From: [Clostridium] polysaccharolyticum
GTDB lineage: Bacteria; Bacillota; Clostridia; Lachnospirales; Lachnospiraceae
Assembly (NCBI RefSeq): GCF_900111595.1
Contig: NZ_FOHN01000019.1
Location: 1-64,000, forward strand
Direction: 5' to 3'
Length of the DNA stretch: 64,000 bases
Part shown: positions 53,508 to 62,467 of the stretch, one piece after another
Layout: each line of letters opens with the position of its first letter
Numbering within the stretch: the stretch's first letter is position 1
Made by a program: the position numbers and the translations under genes
Notes under the pieces: model-generated
Seen by the model: only the letters and a program-made list of their open reading frames with translations
Database searches by the model: none
Told to the model about the DNA's origin: nothing

Positions 53508-53993
53508 CTATTTTTTTACTACTGCTATTTTAACCTGTTTCCATATTTTTTGCAATGACTTTCTAAAAAAACTCAAAGGCCGTGCTAAAAATTTCGTAAA
53601 AAACCCTAACATCCAGCAAAGCCTTCTGCCTATCCATACCACTGGCCTCATAATAAAGTACATCGTCTTTCTGGTTCCCAAAATGCTTTTATGTACACCT
53701 TTCGCTGTGGTGTAAACCAGCCACTCACTAATACTGTAATGATACAGCGTCATTCCTATAATAACGCCAACAATTGCAAAGCCACGAATAGTACCGTCAT
53801 TTATCCGATACATCATTTGAAAAATCAGAACCGCACTAACCGCCCAGTAAAGCAAGTCTTCAAATCCTGCCCAGAATTTATTATGCTTTATAACCCGACG
53901 GAAGATACGGATACAGTCATAAAGTATGACAAGCCCGATTCCCCATAGTACAGAACTTAAAAAGAGCTTTACCTCCAAGTTAATTGCATCCAT
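53508..53993 (-). CDS. yabQ: Spore cortex biosynthesis protein YabQ
   Basis: This 161-aa integral membrane protein has four or five helices and the YabQ start (VKLFLSSVLWGIGLVILYDCIRIFRR). It is needed for spore cortex formation and is made in the mother cell under SigE. It lies 8 nt after yabP and 20 nt before divIC. A basic C-terminal tail is present. Confidence 0.93.
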   Translation of the reverse strand: MDAINLEVKLFLSSVLWGIGLVILYDCIRIFRRVIKHNKFWAGFEDLLYWAVSAVLIFQMMYRINDGTIRGFAIVGVIIGMTLYHYSISEWLVYTTAKGVHKSILGTRKTMYFIMRPVVWIGRRLCWMLGFFTKFLARPLSFFRKSLQKIWKQVKIAVVKK

Positions 53994-54001
53994 TCACTCA
54001 C

Positions 54002-54283
54002 CTACTTAAATAATCTGCCTAAAAATGATTCTCCTGATTTTCCATATCCTGTATCGGAATAAGTCAAACTGTCTATCCTTCCGTCTACATCCACTTCTCC
54101 CTTCTCAAGGGTGAGACGGCTCACATGAAGTTCCTGTCCACGTATCATTAAGATTCCCTGTTCTGTATCTAATAACACTTCACCTGCATCAAAGGACAAG
54201 ACATCCTTTACTCCTGTTATATTTACCATTTCCCTGCTGTGCATACTTATATTATGATTTGGTCTGATTGTTCTTTCTTCCAT
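54002..54283 (-). CDS. yabP: Sporulation protein YabP
   Basis: This 93-aa protein has the YabP/YqfC pattern: HNISMHSREMVNITGVKDVLSF, then VLLDTEQGILMIRGQELHVSRL. It acts with YabQ in cortex assembly. The ORF opens 13 codons upstream, but AGGAGG seven nt before the ATG at 54283 is decisive. A SigE-like promoter is possible upstream but not clear. Confidence 0.93.
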   Translation of the reverse strand: MEERTIRPNHNISMHSREMVNITGVKDVLSFDAGEVLLDTEQGILMIRGQELHVSRLTLEKGEVDVDGRIDSLTYSDTGYGKSGESFLGRLFK

Positions 54284-54387
54284 AAAAAAACCTCCTGATA
54301 TACTGCAAGTGCCATAGCCCATTGGATACTATGTGTCTTTTACATGTATATTAGAAGGTTCCTGCAAAAATACATAAGAAAAGAAAA

Positions 54388-54627
54388 TTAAACATACCGG
54401 AACAAGTCTTTTGCCTCATCTTTCTTAACTGTTTCCTGAATATCTAACACTTCTACTTTCACATTCTTATTGCCGAAGCCAATCTCTATAATGTCGCCCG
54501 TTTTTACTGACTGAGAAGCTTTTGCAACTTTACCATTAACCAGAACTCTTCCAGCATCACATGCTTCATTGGCAACCGTACGTCTTTTAATCAATCTGCT
54601 TACTTTAAGAAATTTATCTAATCTCAT
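54388..54627 (-). CDS. rqcP: S4-domain RNA-binding protein RqcP
   Basis: This 79-aa protein is nearly all S4 domain: MRLDKFLKVSRLIKRRTVANEACDAGRVLVNG. RqcP (YabO) helps RqcH add alanine tails to stalled nascent chains on 50S subunits. The ORF extends eight codons further, but AGGAGG seven nt before the ATG at 54627 fixes the start. It lies between hup and yabP. Confidence 0.93.
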   Translation of the reverse strand: MRLDKFLKVSRLIKRRTVANEACDAGRVLVNGKVAKASQSVKTGDIIEIGFGNKNVKVEVLDIQETVKKDEAKDLFRYV

Positions 54628-54671
54628 AATGAAACCTCCTATAACAAACAAAGGGGAACTATATTATAAGT

Positions 54672-54700
54672 CAAAAAAAGGGGTGCCTTACGCAACCCCT
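54672..54700 (-). terminator. Terminator of the HU gene
   Basis: Stem GGGG(T)TGC / GCA.CCCC, followed by seven T on the minus strand. Confidence 0.85.
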
Positions 54701-54710
54701 GTTTCTTTAA

Positions 54711-54983
54711 TTAGTTAAGAGCATCTTTTAATTGTTTGCCAGCTTTAAACTTAGGAGCTTTGCAAGCTGCAATTTGCATTGTCTTTCCTGTCTGAGGATT
54801 TCTACCTTCTCTTGCTGCTCTTTCAGATACTTCAAATGTACCAAAACCGATTAAAGAGATTTTTTCACCTTTTATTAATTCTTCTGTAACAACATCGATA
54901 AATGCTTTTAAAGCTTTTTCAGAATCTTTTTTAGATAGTTCTGTCTTTTCTGCAATAGCAGCAACTAATTCAGCTTTGTTCAT
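54711..54983 (-). CDS. hup: DNA-binding protein HU
   Basis: This 90-aa nucleoid protein has the HU signature [20 protein letters not shown] and begins [20 protein letters not shown]. It binds and bends DNA as a dimer. GAGGAGGAGT precedes the ATG. It follows mazG by 36 nt. Confidence 0.97.
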   Translation of the reverse strand: MNKAELVAAIAEKTELSKKDSEKALKAFIDVVTEELIKGEKISLIGFGTFEVSERAAREGRNPQTGKTMQIAACKAPKFKAGKQLKDALN

Positions 54984-55019
54984 GGATTACTCCTCCTCTT
55001 AATGATCATATCTTAATTT

Positions 55020-55790
55020 TTATTTCAGCTTCCATAACTCATTCACATAATTTATAGATAGCTCGCTGAGGCGTTTTCCTTCGCGACTTGCGATTCGCTC
55101 AATACCTACAAGACTATTTATAAACTTATCTACTTGATTTGTCAAGGAATTTTCTTCATTTACGCCTAAAATAACCGATAAATTCAACACAGTAAACAAG
55201 AACTCTCCGTAAGCCTCTTCAATGCCTGTCTTTTCTGAGTTTTCACAACTTTTTCTTAGTTTATTCAAACTATTATTGATCCATTCAAAACACTTTTCCT
55301 TAGTGTCTAAATTAAGGCCTGCTTTAAGCAGTTTTTTTTGGATTTTTGTTGCTCTCATGGATGCAGGCATTGCTTTTGGAACTGCTTCAATACTCTCTCC
55401 AATGGTCTTTTCTTTATGCTCCATTTGTTTAATTTCTTCCCACTTTGCTGCTACTCCATCTCTGCTGTTCTCTTCTGATAAGCCGAACACATGCGGATGT
55501 CTGCGAATCATCTTTTGTGAGACCTCATGTACTACCTCGTCAATAGTAAACTCCTGCTGCTCCTCTGCAATTACACTATGTAGAGCAACTTGAAGCAGTA
55601 CATCCCCAAGTTCCTCACGTAAATTCTCCATATTATACTGATTAATGGCTTCTATCACTTCATAGGTTTCTTCTAGCAGATAAGGTTTCAGGCTTTCATG
55701 GGTCTGCTTCCTGTCCCAAGGACAGCCTTGTCCACTTCGGAGTACCCGGACCACTTGCATAAGCTCTTCTAAGCTGTCATTATGCTTCAT
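55020..55790 (-). CDS. mazG: Nucleoside triphosphate pyrophosphohydrolase MazG
   Basis: This 256-aa protein has two MazG units; the first is CPWDRKQTHESLKPYLLEETYEVIEAI with EELGDVLLQVALHS, where the Glu/Asp residues bind Mg. It removes aberrant NTPs. The C-terminal unit is diverged. It follows spoVT by about 60 nt and leads to hup, the usual order. Confidence 0.93.
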   Translation of the reverse strand: MKHNDSLEELMQVVRVLRSGQGCPWDRKQTHESLKPYLLEETYEVIEAINQYNMENLREELGDVLLQVALHSVIAEEQQEFTIDEVVHEVSQKMIRRHPHVFGLSEENSRDGVAAKWEEIKQMEHKEKTIGESIEAVPKAMPASMRATKIQKKLLKAGLNLDTKEKCFEWINNSLNKLRKSCENSEKTGIEEAYGEFLFTVLNLSVILGVNEENSLTNQVDKFINSLVGIERIASREGKRLSELSINYVNELWKLK

Positions 55791-55849
55791 TTCTCCACCT
55801 CTTCTTATATAAACTCACTAACCAGTATAACAGAACATTCTTTATTTTC

Positions 55850-56395
55850 CTACTGCTCCATCTGTCTTCCTAAGAAACCAGCGGCAGACTGTGCAAGCTT
55901 CACTTCTAATTCACCAAATTTAATCTTTGTATCTTTTGTTAAAATGATGACAGCACCAATTGCATCTCCTTCTGAAATAATTGGCGTAATGACTTCATAA
56001 ACGTATTCTTCCTCATCATTTGAAATTTTACAGTAACTCTTGTCCTTATTTGCTGCAAGAACATTTATTCTTTCATTTATAACATTTTCTAAGTCTTTAT
56101 GAATAGACTTCATAATCAGATCTTTTTTTCCACCACCAGAAACTGCAATTAACTGATCACGGTCTGCGATACATACAATATGGCCAAGTGTCTGTGCTAA
56201 AGACTCAGCATACTGTTTGGCAAATTGTCCTAATTCACCAATTGGAGAATACTTCTTCAGAATTATTTCACCTTCTCTGTCAGTAAAGATCTCTAACGGA
56301 TCCCCTTCACGGATTCTTAATGTACGTCTAATTTCCTTCGGAATAACCACACGCCCTAAATCATCTATTCTTCGTACTATTCCTGTTGCCTTCAT
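55850..56395 (-). CDS. spoVT: Stage V sporulation protein T
   Basis: This 181-aa regulator has an N-terminal AbrB/SpoVT swapped-hairpin DNA-binding domain (GIVRRIDDLGRVVIPKEIRR) and a C-terminal GAF domain. It modulates SigG-dependent genes in the forespore. GGAGG precedes the ATG. A strong SigA-type promoter lies upstream (56468-56496). Confidence 0.97.
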   Translation of the reverse strand: MKATGIVRRIDDLGRVVIPKEIRRTLRIREGDPLEIFTDREGEIILKKYSPIGELGQFAKQYAESLAQTLGHIVCIADRDQLIAVSGGGKKDLIMKSIHKDLENVINERINVLAANKDKSYCKISNDEEEYVYEVITPIISEGDAIGAVIILTKDTKIKFGELEVKLAQSAAGFLGRQMEQ

Positions 56396-56467
56396 AAAAT
56401 AATTCCTCCATTAAGTTATTATTCATAAATTACCTTTATAAATAATATTTTGTGTTAAATAGAGGAA

Positions 56468-56496
56468 ATTATACATCTCATTCACAAAAATTTCAA
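56468..56496 (-). promoter_or_regulatory. Promoter upstream of spoVT
   Basis: On the minus strand TTGAAA, 17-nt spacer, TATAAT, about 75 nt before the ATG. A forespore SigG promoter could not be separated from it by eye. Confidence 0.65.
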
Positions 56497-56526
56497 GTTT
56501 AATTTTCTAAAATTTTTCTAAATTTT

Positions 56527-57552
56527 TTACTTTGTTAATTTTTCAAAAAATCTATTTTCTTCCAAAACAGCTTCTGGCGCTTGATTCTTCTGGTTATACG
56601 CCATAACTAACTTTACATATGCAGCAACACTCGAAATATTAAACATCGGAATTAATCCTTCTTTTAATAAAACATGTGTTGTCTGGTAAACATTCATATT
56701 TTCACTCTTAAAAGAGGCACCATATACTTTTACTTCTTGCTTATGACATTCAGCCAGAAATTCTAGTAAACCTGCTTCTTCATTGGTTGCACCTGTTGCA
56801 GAATGATATAAATATAAAAGCACCGCCTTGGTTTTATCTGTACATTTGTAATTCCGGAAATTAATCCCCTGATACATTGGAATAAATAGCACTTCATTTT
56901 CATACTGAAAATACAGCCTTGCTATATGCTCTGTTTCTCTGTTCCGAACCATTTCCAGAGTTACTGGACATTCTTCATTGACAAGAAATTTTCCTTTCTT
57001 TATCCAGCCAAAAACCTGACGGTCAAAACTCTGATACTGATCAAAGAACGGATCAGAACCAAGCATTCTTGTAGGCAGGAACACCTCAACTTCTGAATTC
57101 ATATTCTCATATATATTATAAACACCTGATGCTGCCTGCTCATGAATAAATGTAATTGCTCCGGAAAAATTCTTTAATCCATTGCTTCTTTCATCATCTA
57201 AGGGATAATTAGCTGCAATAAATACAATTGGAATTTTCACATAGGCATAGTGAAGAGACATAAAGGCAGATGTGTATGCCAATGTATCAGAGCCATGTGT
57301 CACAATAATTCCATCATAATCCTTATCTATCGCTTCATCTAAAACTTCAATTATTGGTTCCCAGCTTCCTGGATGCAAATTTTCACTTAACTCATTAATG
57401 GGCTGGACAACTTCAAAGAAATCCTCTTTTCCATAACGCTTTTCATATCTTTCTACTATTTCAGCAGAGCGTTCCACCTTAGCCGAGATTACATTTCCCT
57501 GCACACAGCTTCCAATGGTTCCACCTGTTAAAACAACTAGTATCTTCTTCAT
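56527..57552 (-). CDS. Asparaginase/glutaminase family enzyme
   Basis: This 341-aa protein has both asparaginase catalytic motifs: VVLTGGTIGS at the N-terminus (nucleophile Thr) and IIVTHGSDTLAYTSAFM (Thr-Asp-Lys triad region, with Asp). It hydrolyses L-asparagine to aspartate and ammonia or works on a related amide. The absence of a signal peptide points to a cytoplasmic type I-like enzyme. Its start overlaps the preceding lipoprotein stop by four nt. It sits inside the mfd-spoVT cluster, an unusual location. Confidence 0.87.
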   Translation of the reverse strand: MKKILVVLTGGTIGSCVQGNVISAKVERSAEIVERYEKRYGKEDFFEVVQPINELSENLHPGSWEPIIEVLDEAIDKDYDGIIVTHGSDTLAYTSAFMSLHYAYVKIPIVFIAANYPLDDERSNGLKNFSGAITFIHEQAASGVYNIYENMNSEVEVFLPTRMLGSDPFFDQYQSFDRQVFGWIKKGKFLVNEECPVTLEMVRNRETEHIARLYFQYENEVLFIPMYQGINFRNYKCTDKTKAVLLYLYHSATGATNEEAGLLEFLAECHKQEVKVYGASFKSENMNVYQTTHVLLKEGLIPMFNISSVAAYVKLVMAYNQKNQAPEAVLEENRFFEKLTK

Positions 57553-58229
57553 AAATTATCCTTCCTATCGTCCTTTAAAAATTTGAAATGTATGTTCTTC
57601 CACAATTCAACGCTCAGGTCAATCCTCCTGTGCTCTGACCACTTTGCATATTTTTCTTCAAATGCCTCACCTTGGCCATTAGCTCCATTCTCTTTCTCTA
57701 CTTTGTCATACATTTTCCTTGCCAGTGCATTTTGCTGGTAAATATTTTCTACTCTTTTTAAATCAAATCCCCACTGTTCTTCTGCATCTTTGCCTGCCTT
57801 CCTAATAAACGCTTCTGCCTTTTCCTTCGCCTCCTGCTTCTCCTCTTTTGACAATGTTACATTTTCCTCTTTTGCTTCTTCACAAACTATTAGCACTTCT
57901 GTTACTTCTCTTAATATCTCTTCTTTTGCATGTTTTTCAAAGGTATCCCCGTCTTCTAGTTCCACATCCCATATAGCATCCGAGAATATTTTCTCATATT
58001 TTTCTTTTGCCTGGTAAATGTAAAATAAGACATCTCCATAAGATACACTAGCATCCTCTACTCTTAAAACAATGTCCTTATGCTTTAATTCTTTTTTGTG
58101 GCTTTCACTCTCATGGGTAGCTTTTAATTCATTTCCCACTTCATCCACTATGTTCTTGCTACAGCCGCTTACTAAAAACATCAGCAGGAAAAACCCTGCT
58201 GCAACATATTTTCTTTTTAAGTTCTTCAT
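57549..58229 (-). CDS. Lipoprotein with SurA/PrsA N-terminal-like region, no PPIase domain
   Basis: The 226-aa protein has a lipoprotein signal (FLLMFLVSGCSKN, Cys at residue 23) and a long helical region (VSYGDVLFYIYQAKEKYEKIF to LARKMYDKVEKEN) that resembles the chaperone part of SurA/PrsA foldases. The parvulin PPIase domain that usually follows is missing. It may act as a chaperone outside the membrane. It lies 52 nt after mfd, where related genomes often carry a PrsA-type gene. Confidence 0.72.
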   Translation of the reverse strand: MKNLKRKYVAAGFFLLMFLVSGCSKNIVDEVGNELKATHESESHKKELKHKDIVLRVEDASVSYGDVLFYIYQAKEKYEKIFSDAIWDVELEDGDTFEKHAKEEILREVTEVLIVCEEAKEENVTLSKEEKQEAKEKAEAFIRKAGKDAEEQWGFDLKRVENIYQQNALARKMYDKVEKENGANGQGEAFEEKYAKWSEHRRIDLSVELWKNIHFKFLKDDRKDNL

Positions 58230-58281
58230 ACTTAACTCCTTTTTCTAAATGCAATTCGAGATATTTAAATTATTGACAGCT

Positions 58282-61200
58282 TTATTTTTCTACTAGCTGG
58301 TAAATGTCCGTTACTACATCCTTTAGATAATCTAAGAACTTCATATTATCATTTTTAGATGTTTTTCTGAACCGTGCTAAGTTCAGCTTAAAAAAAGGCA
58401 CTTTATCCGTTACGAACCGAAGAGTTCCATTATAGGATTCAATGAAACCAGGAAGCTTGTTAATATCCATTTTAGCCTTTTCATACATCACAATCTTAAC
58501 ACTCTCTCCCATCTGCTTTAACTGAGTAATATAAGCCCTGTGTGCAATGGCCTTAATCAATGCAATGTAAACAAGGCAATTTACACTATTGGGAATATCT
58601 CCAAAACGGTCTGTCAATTCCTCCTGCATATCCAGATACTCTTCCTCTGTCTGAACTTCCGCAATTCGCTTATAGATTTCCAGCTTTTGAAATTCACTCT
58701 TGATATATGATGCAGGAATAAAGGCATCAACATTTACATCCACACTAGTTTCAAATTCATCTTCTATGGATGCCTCTCCCTTTAAGGCACGAACTGCATC
58801 ATTTAGCATCTTGCAGTACAAATCATAACCTACAGCCTCCATATGTCCATGCTGCTTAGAACCTAACAGGTTTCCTGCCCCTCGAAGCTCTAAGTCTCTC
58901 ATTGCTATTTTAAAACCTGACCCTAGATCTGTAAACTCCTTAATAGCCTGCAGTCTCTTTTCTGCAACTTCACGAAGCATCTTATCCCTCTTATACATTA
59001 AAAAGGCATAGGATGTACGATTGGAACGGCCAACACGTCCTCTTAACTGATAAAGCTGAGACAATCCTAGTTTATCTGCATCATCTATAATCATGGTATT
59101 CACATTGGAGATATCCAGTCCTGTTTCAATAATTGTTGTTGCAACCAGTACATCAATTTCTCCATTAATGAAATCAAACATAATCTTTTCCAGTTCCCTT
59201 TCCTGCATTTGTCCATGAACAAACGAGACATTGGCATCTGGAACTAGCTTCGCTACATTCATAGCCACTTCATCAATGTTATTTACCCGGTTGTAAACAT
59301 AATATACCTGACCGCCTCGGTTTAGTTCACGATTAATGGCTTCTCTTACAATTTCATCGTTATGTTCCAAGACAAAAGTCTGAATCGGCTGTCTGTCAAC
59401 AGGCGGTTCTTCTAAAACACTCATATCCCGGATTCCAGCAAGACTCATATGGAGTGTTCTTGGTATTGGTGTTGCTGATAAGGTAAGAACGTCAACATCT
59501 TCTTTCATCTGCTTAATTTTTTCTTTATGAGTTACCCCAAACCGTTGTTCCTCGTCTACAATCAGCAGTCCAAGATTTTTAAACTGCACATCCTTTGATA
59601 AGAGCCTATGGGTTCCTATAACAATATCCATTTTACCCATTTTTAGCTTTTCCACTGTTTTCTTTTGCTGGGCAGCTGTTCGAAAGCGGCTCAGCATTTC
59701 TATCTCAATAGGAAAGTCCTTCATTCTCTGGACGAATGTATTATAATGCTGCTGTGCCAAAATAGTTGTTGGCACCAGATACACCACCTGCTTGCCATCT
59801 AATACCGCTTTAAATGCAGCCCTGATAGCAATCTCTGTTTTTCCATAACCAACATCTCCACAGATTAGACGATCCATAATCTTGGTGCTTTCCATATCCT
59901 TTTTAGTTGCTTCAATAGCAGAAAGCTGATCATCTGTTTCCTGATACGGAAACATTTCCTCAAACTCTGTCTGCCAGACCGTATCTTCCCCGAAACTGTG
60001 GCCTTTCTTTGACTGTCTCTTAGCATACAGTTCTACTAATTCATTAGCGATATCTTTTACTGCACCTCTTACTTTCGCTTTTGTATGCTTCCATTCAATA
60101 GAATTTAATTTATTTAATTTTGGCTTCTTTGCATCTGCACCAGCATACTTCTGCAAAACATCCAGTCCCGTTGCAAGCACATAAAGGATACCTTCTCCTG
60201 CATATTCAATTTTAAGATAATCCTTCGTAATTTTATCAACTTCAATTTTTTCGATTCCACGGTATATTCCAACTCCATGATTCTCATGAACCACATAATC
60301 ACCTATATTTAAATCGGTAAAACTATTTACCTTTGTTCCTTCATAAATCCGTTTCTTTTTCTTCTTCTTACGTTCACCTCCAAAAATATCGCCTTCAGAA
60401 ATTACTACAAATTTAATGAGAGAATATTCAAACCCATGATGCAGATTCCCGTAAGTTACCATTATTTCCCCTTTTTTTATAACACGTTCCAGATCCTCGC
60501 TATAAAAAGCCATTAAATCATACTCACTAATATCTTCACTTAGCCTCTTAGCTCTGGTTCTAGAATTAGATAACAAGACAACTCGATACTCTTTTTGCTT
60601 CCAGTTCTTTAAATCCTTTATGAGCATTTCAAAATTATTCTGATAAGATTGTATGGATTTGACTGTAATATTTTCTTTTGCCTGAACAGGAAATTCCTTT
60701 ACACTGTAGTCTAAAGTACTTAGAATGACCATTGGACAGTTTCGCAACTTGGCAGTTGCCTGTGTAATAGAGTAAACAGCTTCCATCTGCTTTGGCAAAA
60801 TATAACCTTGCTGGATTCGATGCATCATACTTTCACGAAATTCTAGTTCTACTGCATTTCCACGTTCTAGACACCTGTTTGGTTCATCTAGGAAAAACAG
60901 ACATTTAGTTTCCTTAAAATAATCAACGAAACTGACTGTATTCTCATAAAAATACAAGATATAACTCTCCATTCCCATAGAACCACTGTACATTTCCAGC
61001 TTTTCGTCTAATTCACCTATGACTTCCTGTATTCTTCGAGCTTCTTCAAATTTTTTTTCTTTTTTTAACTCTCCTGCATACTGCTCTTTTTCTTTTTGAA
61101 TCTCCTTTAAGCCTTTGGAAAGTGTTTCACTATCTAGTACAATCTCAGTTGCTGGGTATATGGTAATCTTCTCAACCTGTTCAATGGAGCGCTGGCTTTC

Positions 61201-61818
61201 AACGTCAAAAGAACGTATGGTATCAATTTCATCATCCCACAATTCTATTCGATATGGACACTCTTCTGTCAAAGGATAGATGTCCATAATCCCGCCTCGA
61301 ACTGCAAATTGCCCAGGTCCTTCAACCTGAGCTACTCTTTCATATCCTATATGAATCAGGTGTTCCTTTACCTGATCAATGTCTATTATCGATGCTGCTT
61401 CTAAATAAATTACTTTTCCTGAAATCACCTCTAATGGCAGAATTCTATCCATTCCACCATCGATGGTCATAATAACCGTAGTTGGCTTTTGTTCAATTAA
61501 CCGCTGAATAATCTGAAGTCTTTGACGAACAATAGCATTTCCGTGAATGTCAGCACTATAAAATATAACATCCTTCGCAGGGTACAAATATACATCTTTA
61601 TCAAATATCCGATAGTCTTCATATATCTCTTTCGCCTTGCTTTCCGAATAAGTGATAACCACTTTGACAGGGTAATCATCCCCTAATGCATATATAAAAT
61701 GTCCCTTTTGCGAATCAATTCCACCTGTTACATGAATTGGCTGAACACCTCTTGTTAGAAGTTCTTTTATATTATTATATTCCTTTAATTCATTTAACGG
61801 TTCTATAAATGTCTTCAC
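58282..61818 (-). CDS. mfd: Transcription-repair coupling factor Mfd
   Basis: This 1178-aa ATP-dependent translocase removes RNA polymerase stalled at DNA lesions and recruits UvrA. UvrB-like N-terminal region, RNAP-interacting CarD-like domain (IGDYVVHENHGVGIYRGIE), then helicase motifs GDVGYGKTEIAIRA (Walker A), IVDEEQRFGV (DEEQ box), TLSATPIPRTLHM and QLRGRVGRSNR, and a TRCF C-terminal domain. The ORF opens with ATG at 61836, but a GGAG-spaced GTG at 61818 (VKTFIEPLNEL) is more likely. It follows pth by about 40 nt, as usual. Confidence 0.96.
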   Translation of the reverse strand: MKTFIEPLNELKEYNNIKELLTRGVQPIHVTGGIDSQKGHFIYALGDDYPVKVVITYSESKAKEIYEDYRIFDKDVYLYPAKDVIFYSADIHGNAIVRQRLQIIQRLIEQKPTTVIMTIDGGMDRILPLEVISGKVIYLEAASIIDIDQVKEHLIHIGYERVAQVEGPGQFAVRGGIMDIYPLTEECPYRIELWDDEIDTIRSFDVESQRSIEQVEKITIYPATEIVLDSETLSKGLKEIQKEKEQYAGELKKEKKFEEARRIQEVIGELDEKLEMYSGSMGMESYILYFYENTVSFVDYFKETKCLFFLDEPNRCLERGNAVELEFRESMMHRIQQGYILPKQMEAVYSITQATAKLRNCPMVILSTLDYSVKEFPVQAKENITVKSIQSYQNNFEMLIKDLKNWKQKEYRVVLLSNSRTRAKRLSEDISEYDLMAFYSEDLERVIKKGEIMVTYGNLHHGFEYSLIKFVVISEGDIFGGERKKKKKKRIYEGTKVNSFTDLNIGDYVVHENHGVGIYRGIEKIEVDKITKDYLKIEYAGEGILYVLATGLDVLQKYAGADAKKPKLNKLNSIEWKHTKAKVRGAVKDIANELVELYAKRQSKKGHSFGEDTVWQTEFEEMFPYQETDDQLSAIEATKKDMESTKIMDRLICGDVGYGKTEIAIRAAFKAVLDGKQVVYLVPTTILAQQHYNTFVQRMKDFPIEIEMLSRFRTAAQQKKTVEKLKMGKMDIVIGTHRLLSKDVQFKNLGLLIVDEEQRFGVTHKEKIKQMKEDVDVLTLSATPIPRTLHMSLAGIRDMSVLEEPPVDRQPIQTFVLEHNDEIVREAINRELNRGGQVYYVYNRVNNIDEVAMNVAKLVPDANVSFVHGQMQERELEKIMFDFINGEIDVLVATTIIETGLDISNVNTMIIDDADKLGLSQLYQLRGRVGRSNRTSYAFLMYKRDKMLREVAEKRLQAIKEFTDLGSGFKIAMRDLELRGAGNLLGSKQHGHMEAVGYDLYCKMLNDAVRALKGEASIEDEFETSVDVNVDAFIPASYIKSEFQKLEIYKRIAEVQTEEEYLDMQEELTDRFGDIPNSVNCLVYIALIKAIAHRAYITQLKQMGESVKIVMYEKAKMDINKLPGFIESYNGTLRFVTDKVPFFKLNLARFRKTSKNDNMKFLDYLKDVVTDIYQLVEK

Positions 61819-61856
61819 GCTTCCTACTCCATTCATTTCTACTGAAAAGTCCGATT

Positions 61857-62435
61857 TTATAATTCTATCTCTACCTTTCTATTGTATTGATTCATCGTAT
61901 ATTGCATACCTTCTAAAATGAAATCTTTACAAGCCTGTGCGGCACGACCTAAGGCAAACCTCACAACAGCTTCTTCCTCTCTTGGAAATCTTCCAAGAAC
62001 ATAATCTGCCAAATCCCATCCTTCTGGTTTATTTCCAACACCTATACGAATTCTTGGGAACTCCTGGGTACCAAGATGGCTAATAATGCTTTTAATACCA
62101 TTATGTCCACCCGCACTGCCTTTTGGTCTCACACGAATCTGCCCTACATCAAGACTAATATCATCATAAATGATAATTATGTTTTCTACTGGTACCTTAT
62201 AAAAATCTGAAAGCTCTCTTACACTTTCTCCGCTTAAATTCATATAGGTCTGTGGCTGTGCCAGAATAACTTTCTGTCCCTCAATAAAACCAGTTCCACA
62301 AATCGCTTTATGTTTCTTCATATTAAGAGGTATTCTATAATCATCTGATAATCTCGTAATGGCATCAAAACCTATATTATGTCTAGTTGCCTCATACTCC
62401 CTAGTTGGGTTTCCTAATCCAACAATAATGTACAT
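61857..62435 (-). CDS. pth: Peptidyl-tRNA hydrolase
   Basis: This 192-aa enzyme releases tRNA from prematurely dropped peptidyl-tRNA. The conserved N-terminal GLGNPTREYEATRHNIGFDAI carries the catalytic His, and QPQTYMNLSGESV and GSAGGHNGIKSIISHLGT follow. GGAGG precedes the ATG. Neighbour of mfd as in Bacillus. Confidence 0.97.
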   Translation of the reverse strand: MYIIVGLGNPTREYEATRHNIGFDAITRLSDDYRIPLNMKKHKAICGTGFIEGQKVILAQPQTYMNLSGESVRELSDFYKVPVENIIIIYDDISLDVGQIRVRPKGSAGGHNGIKSIISHLGTQEFPRIRIGVGNKPEGWDLADYVLGRFPREEEAVVRFALGRAAQACKDFILEGMQYTMNQYNRKVEIEL

Positions 62436-62467
62436 TCCTGCTTCCTCCGTTTCTTCAATATTCCGTA

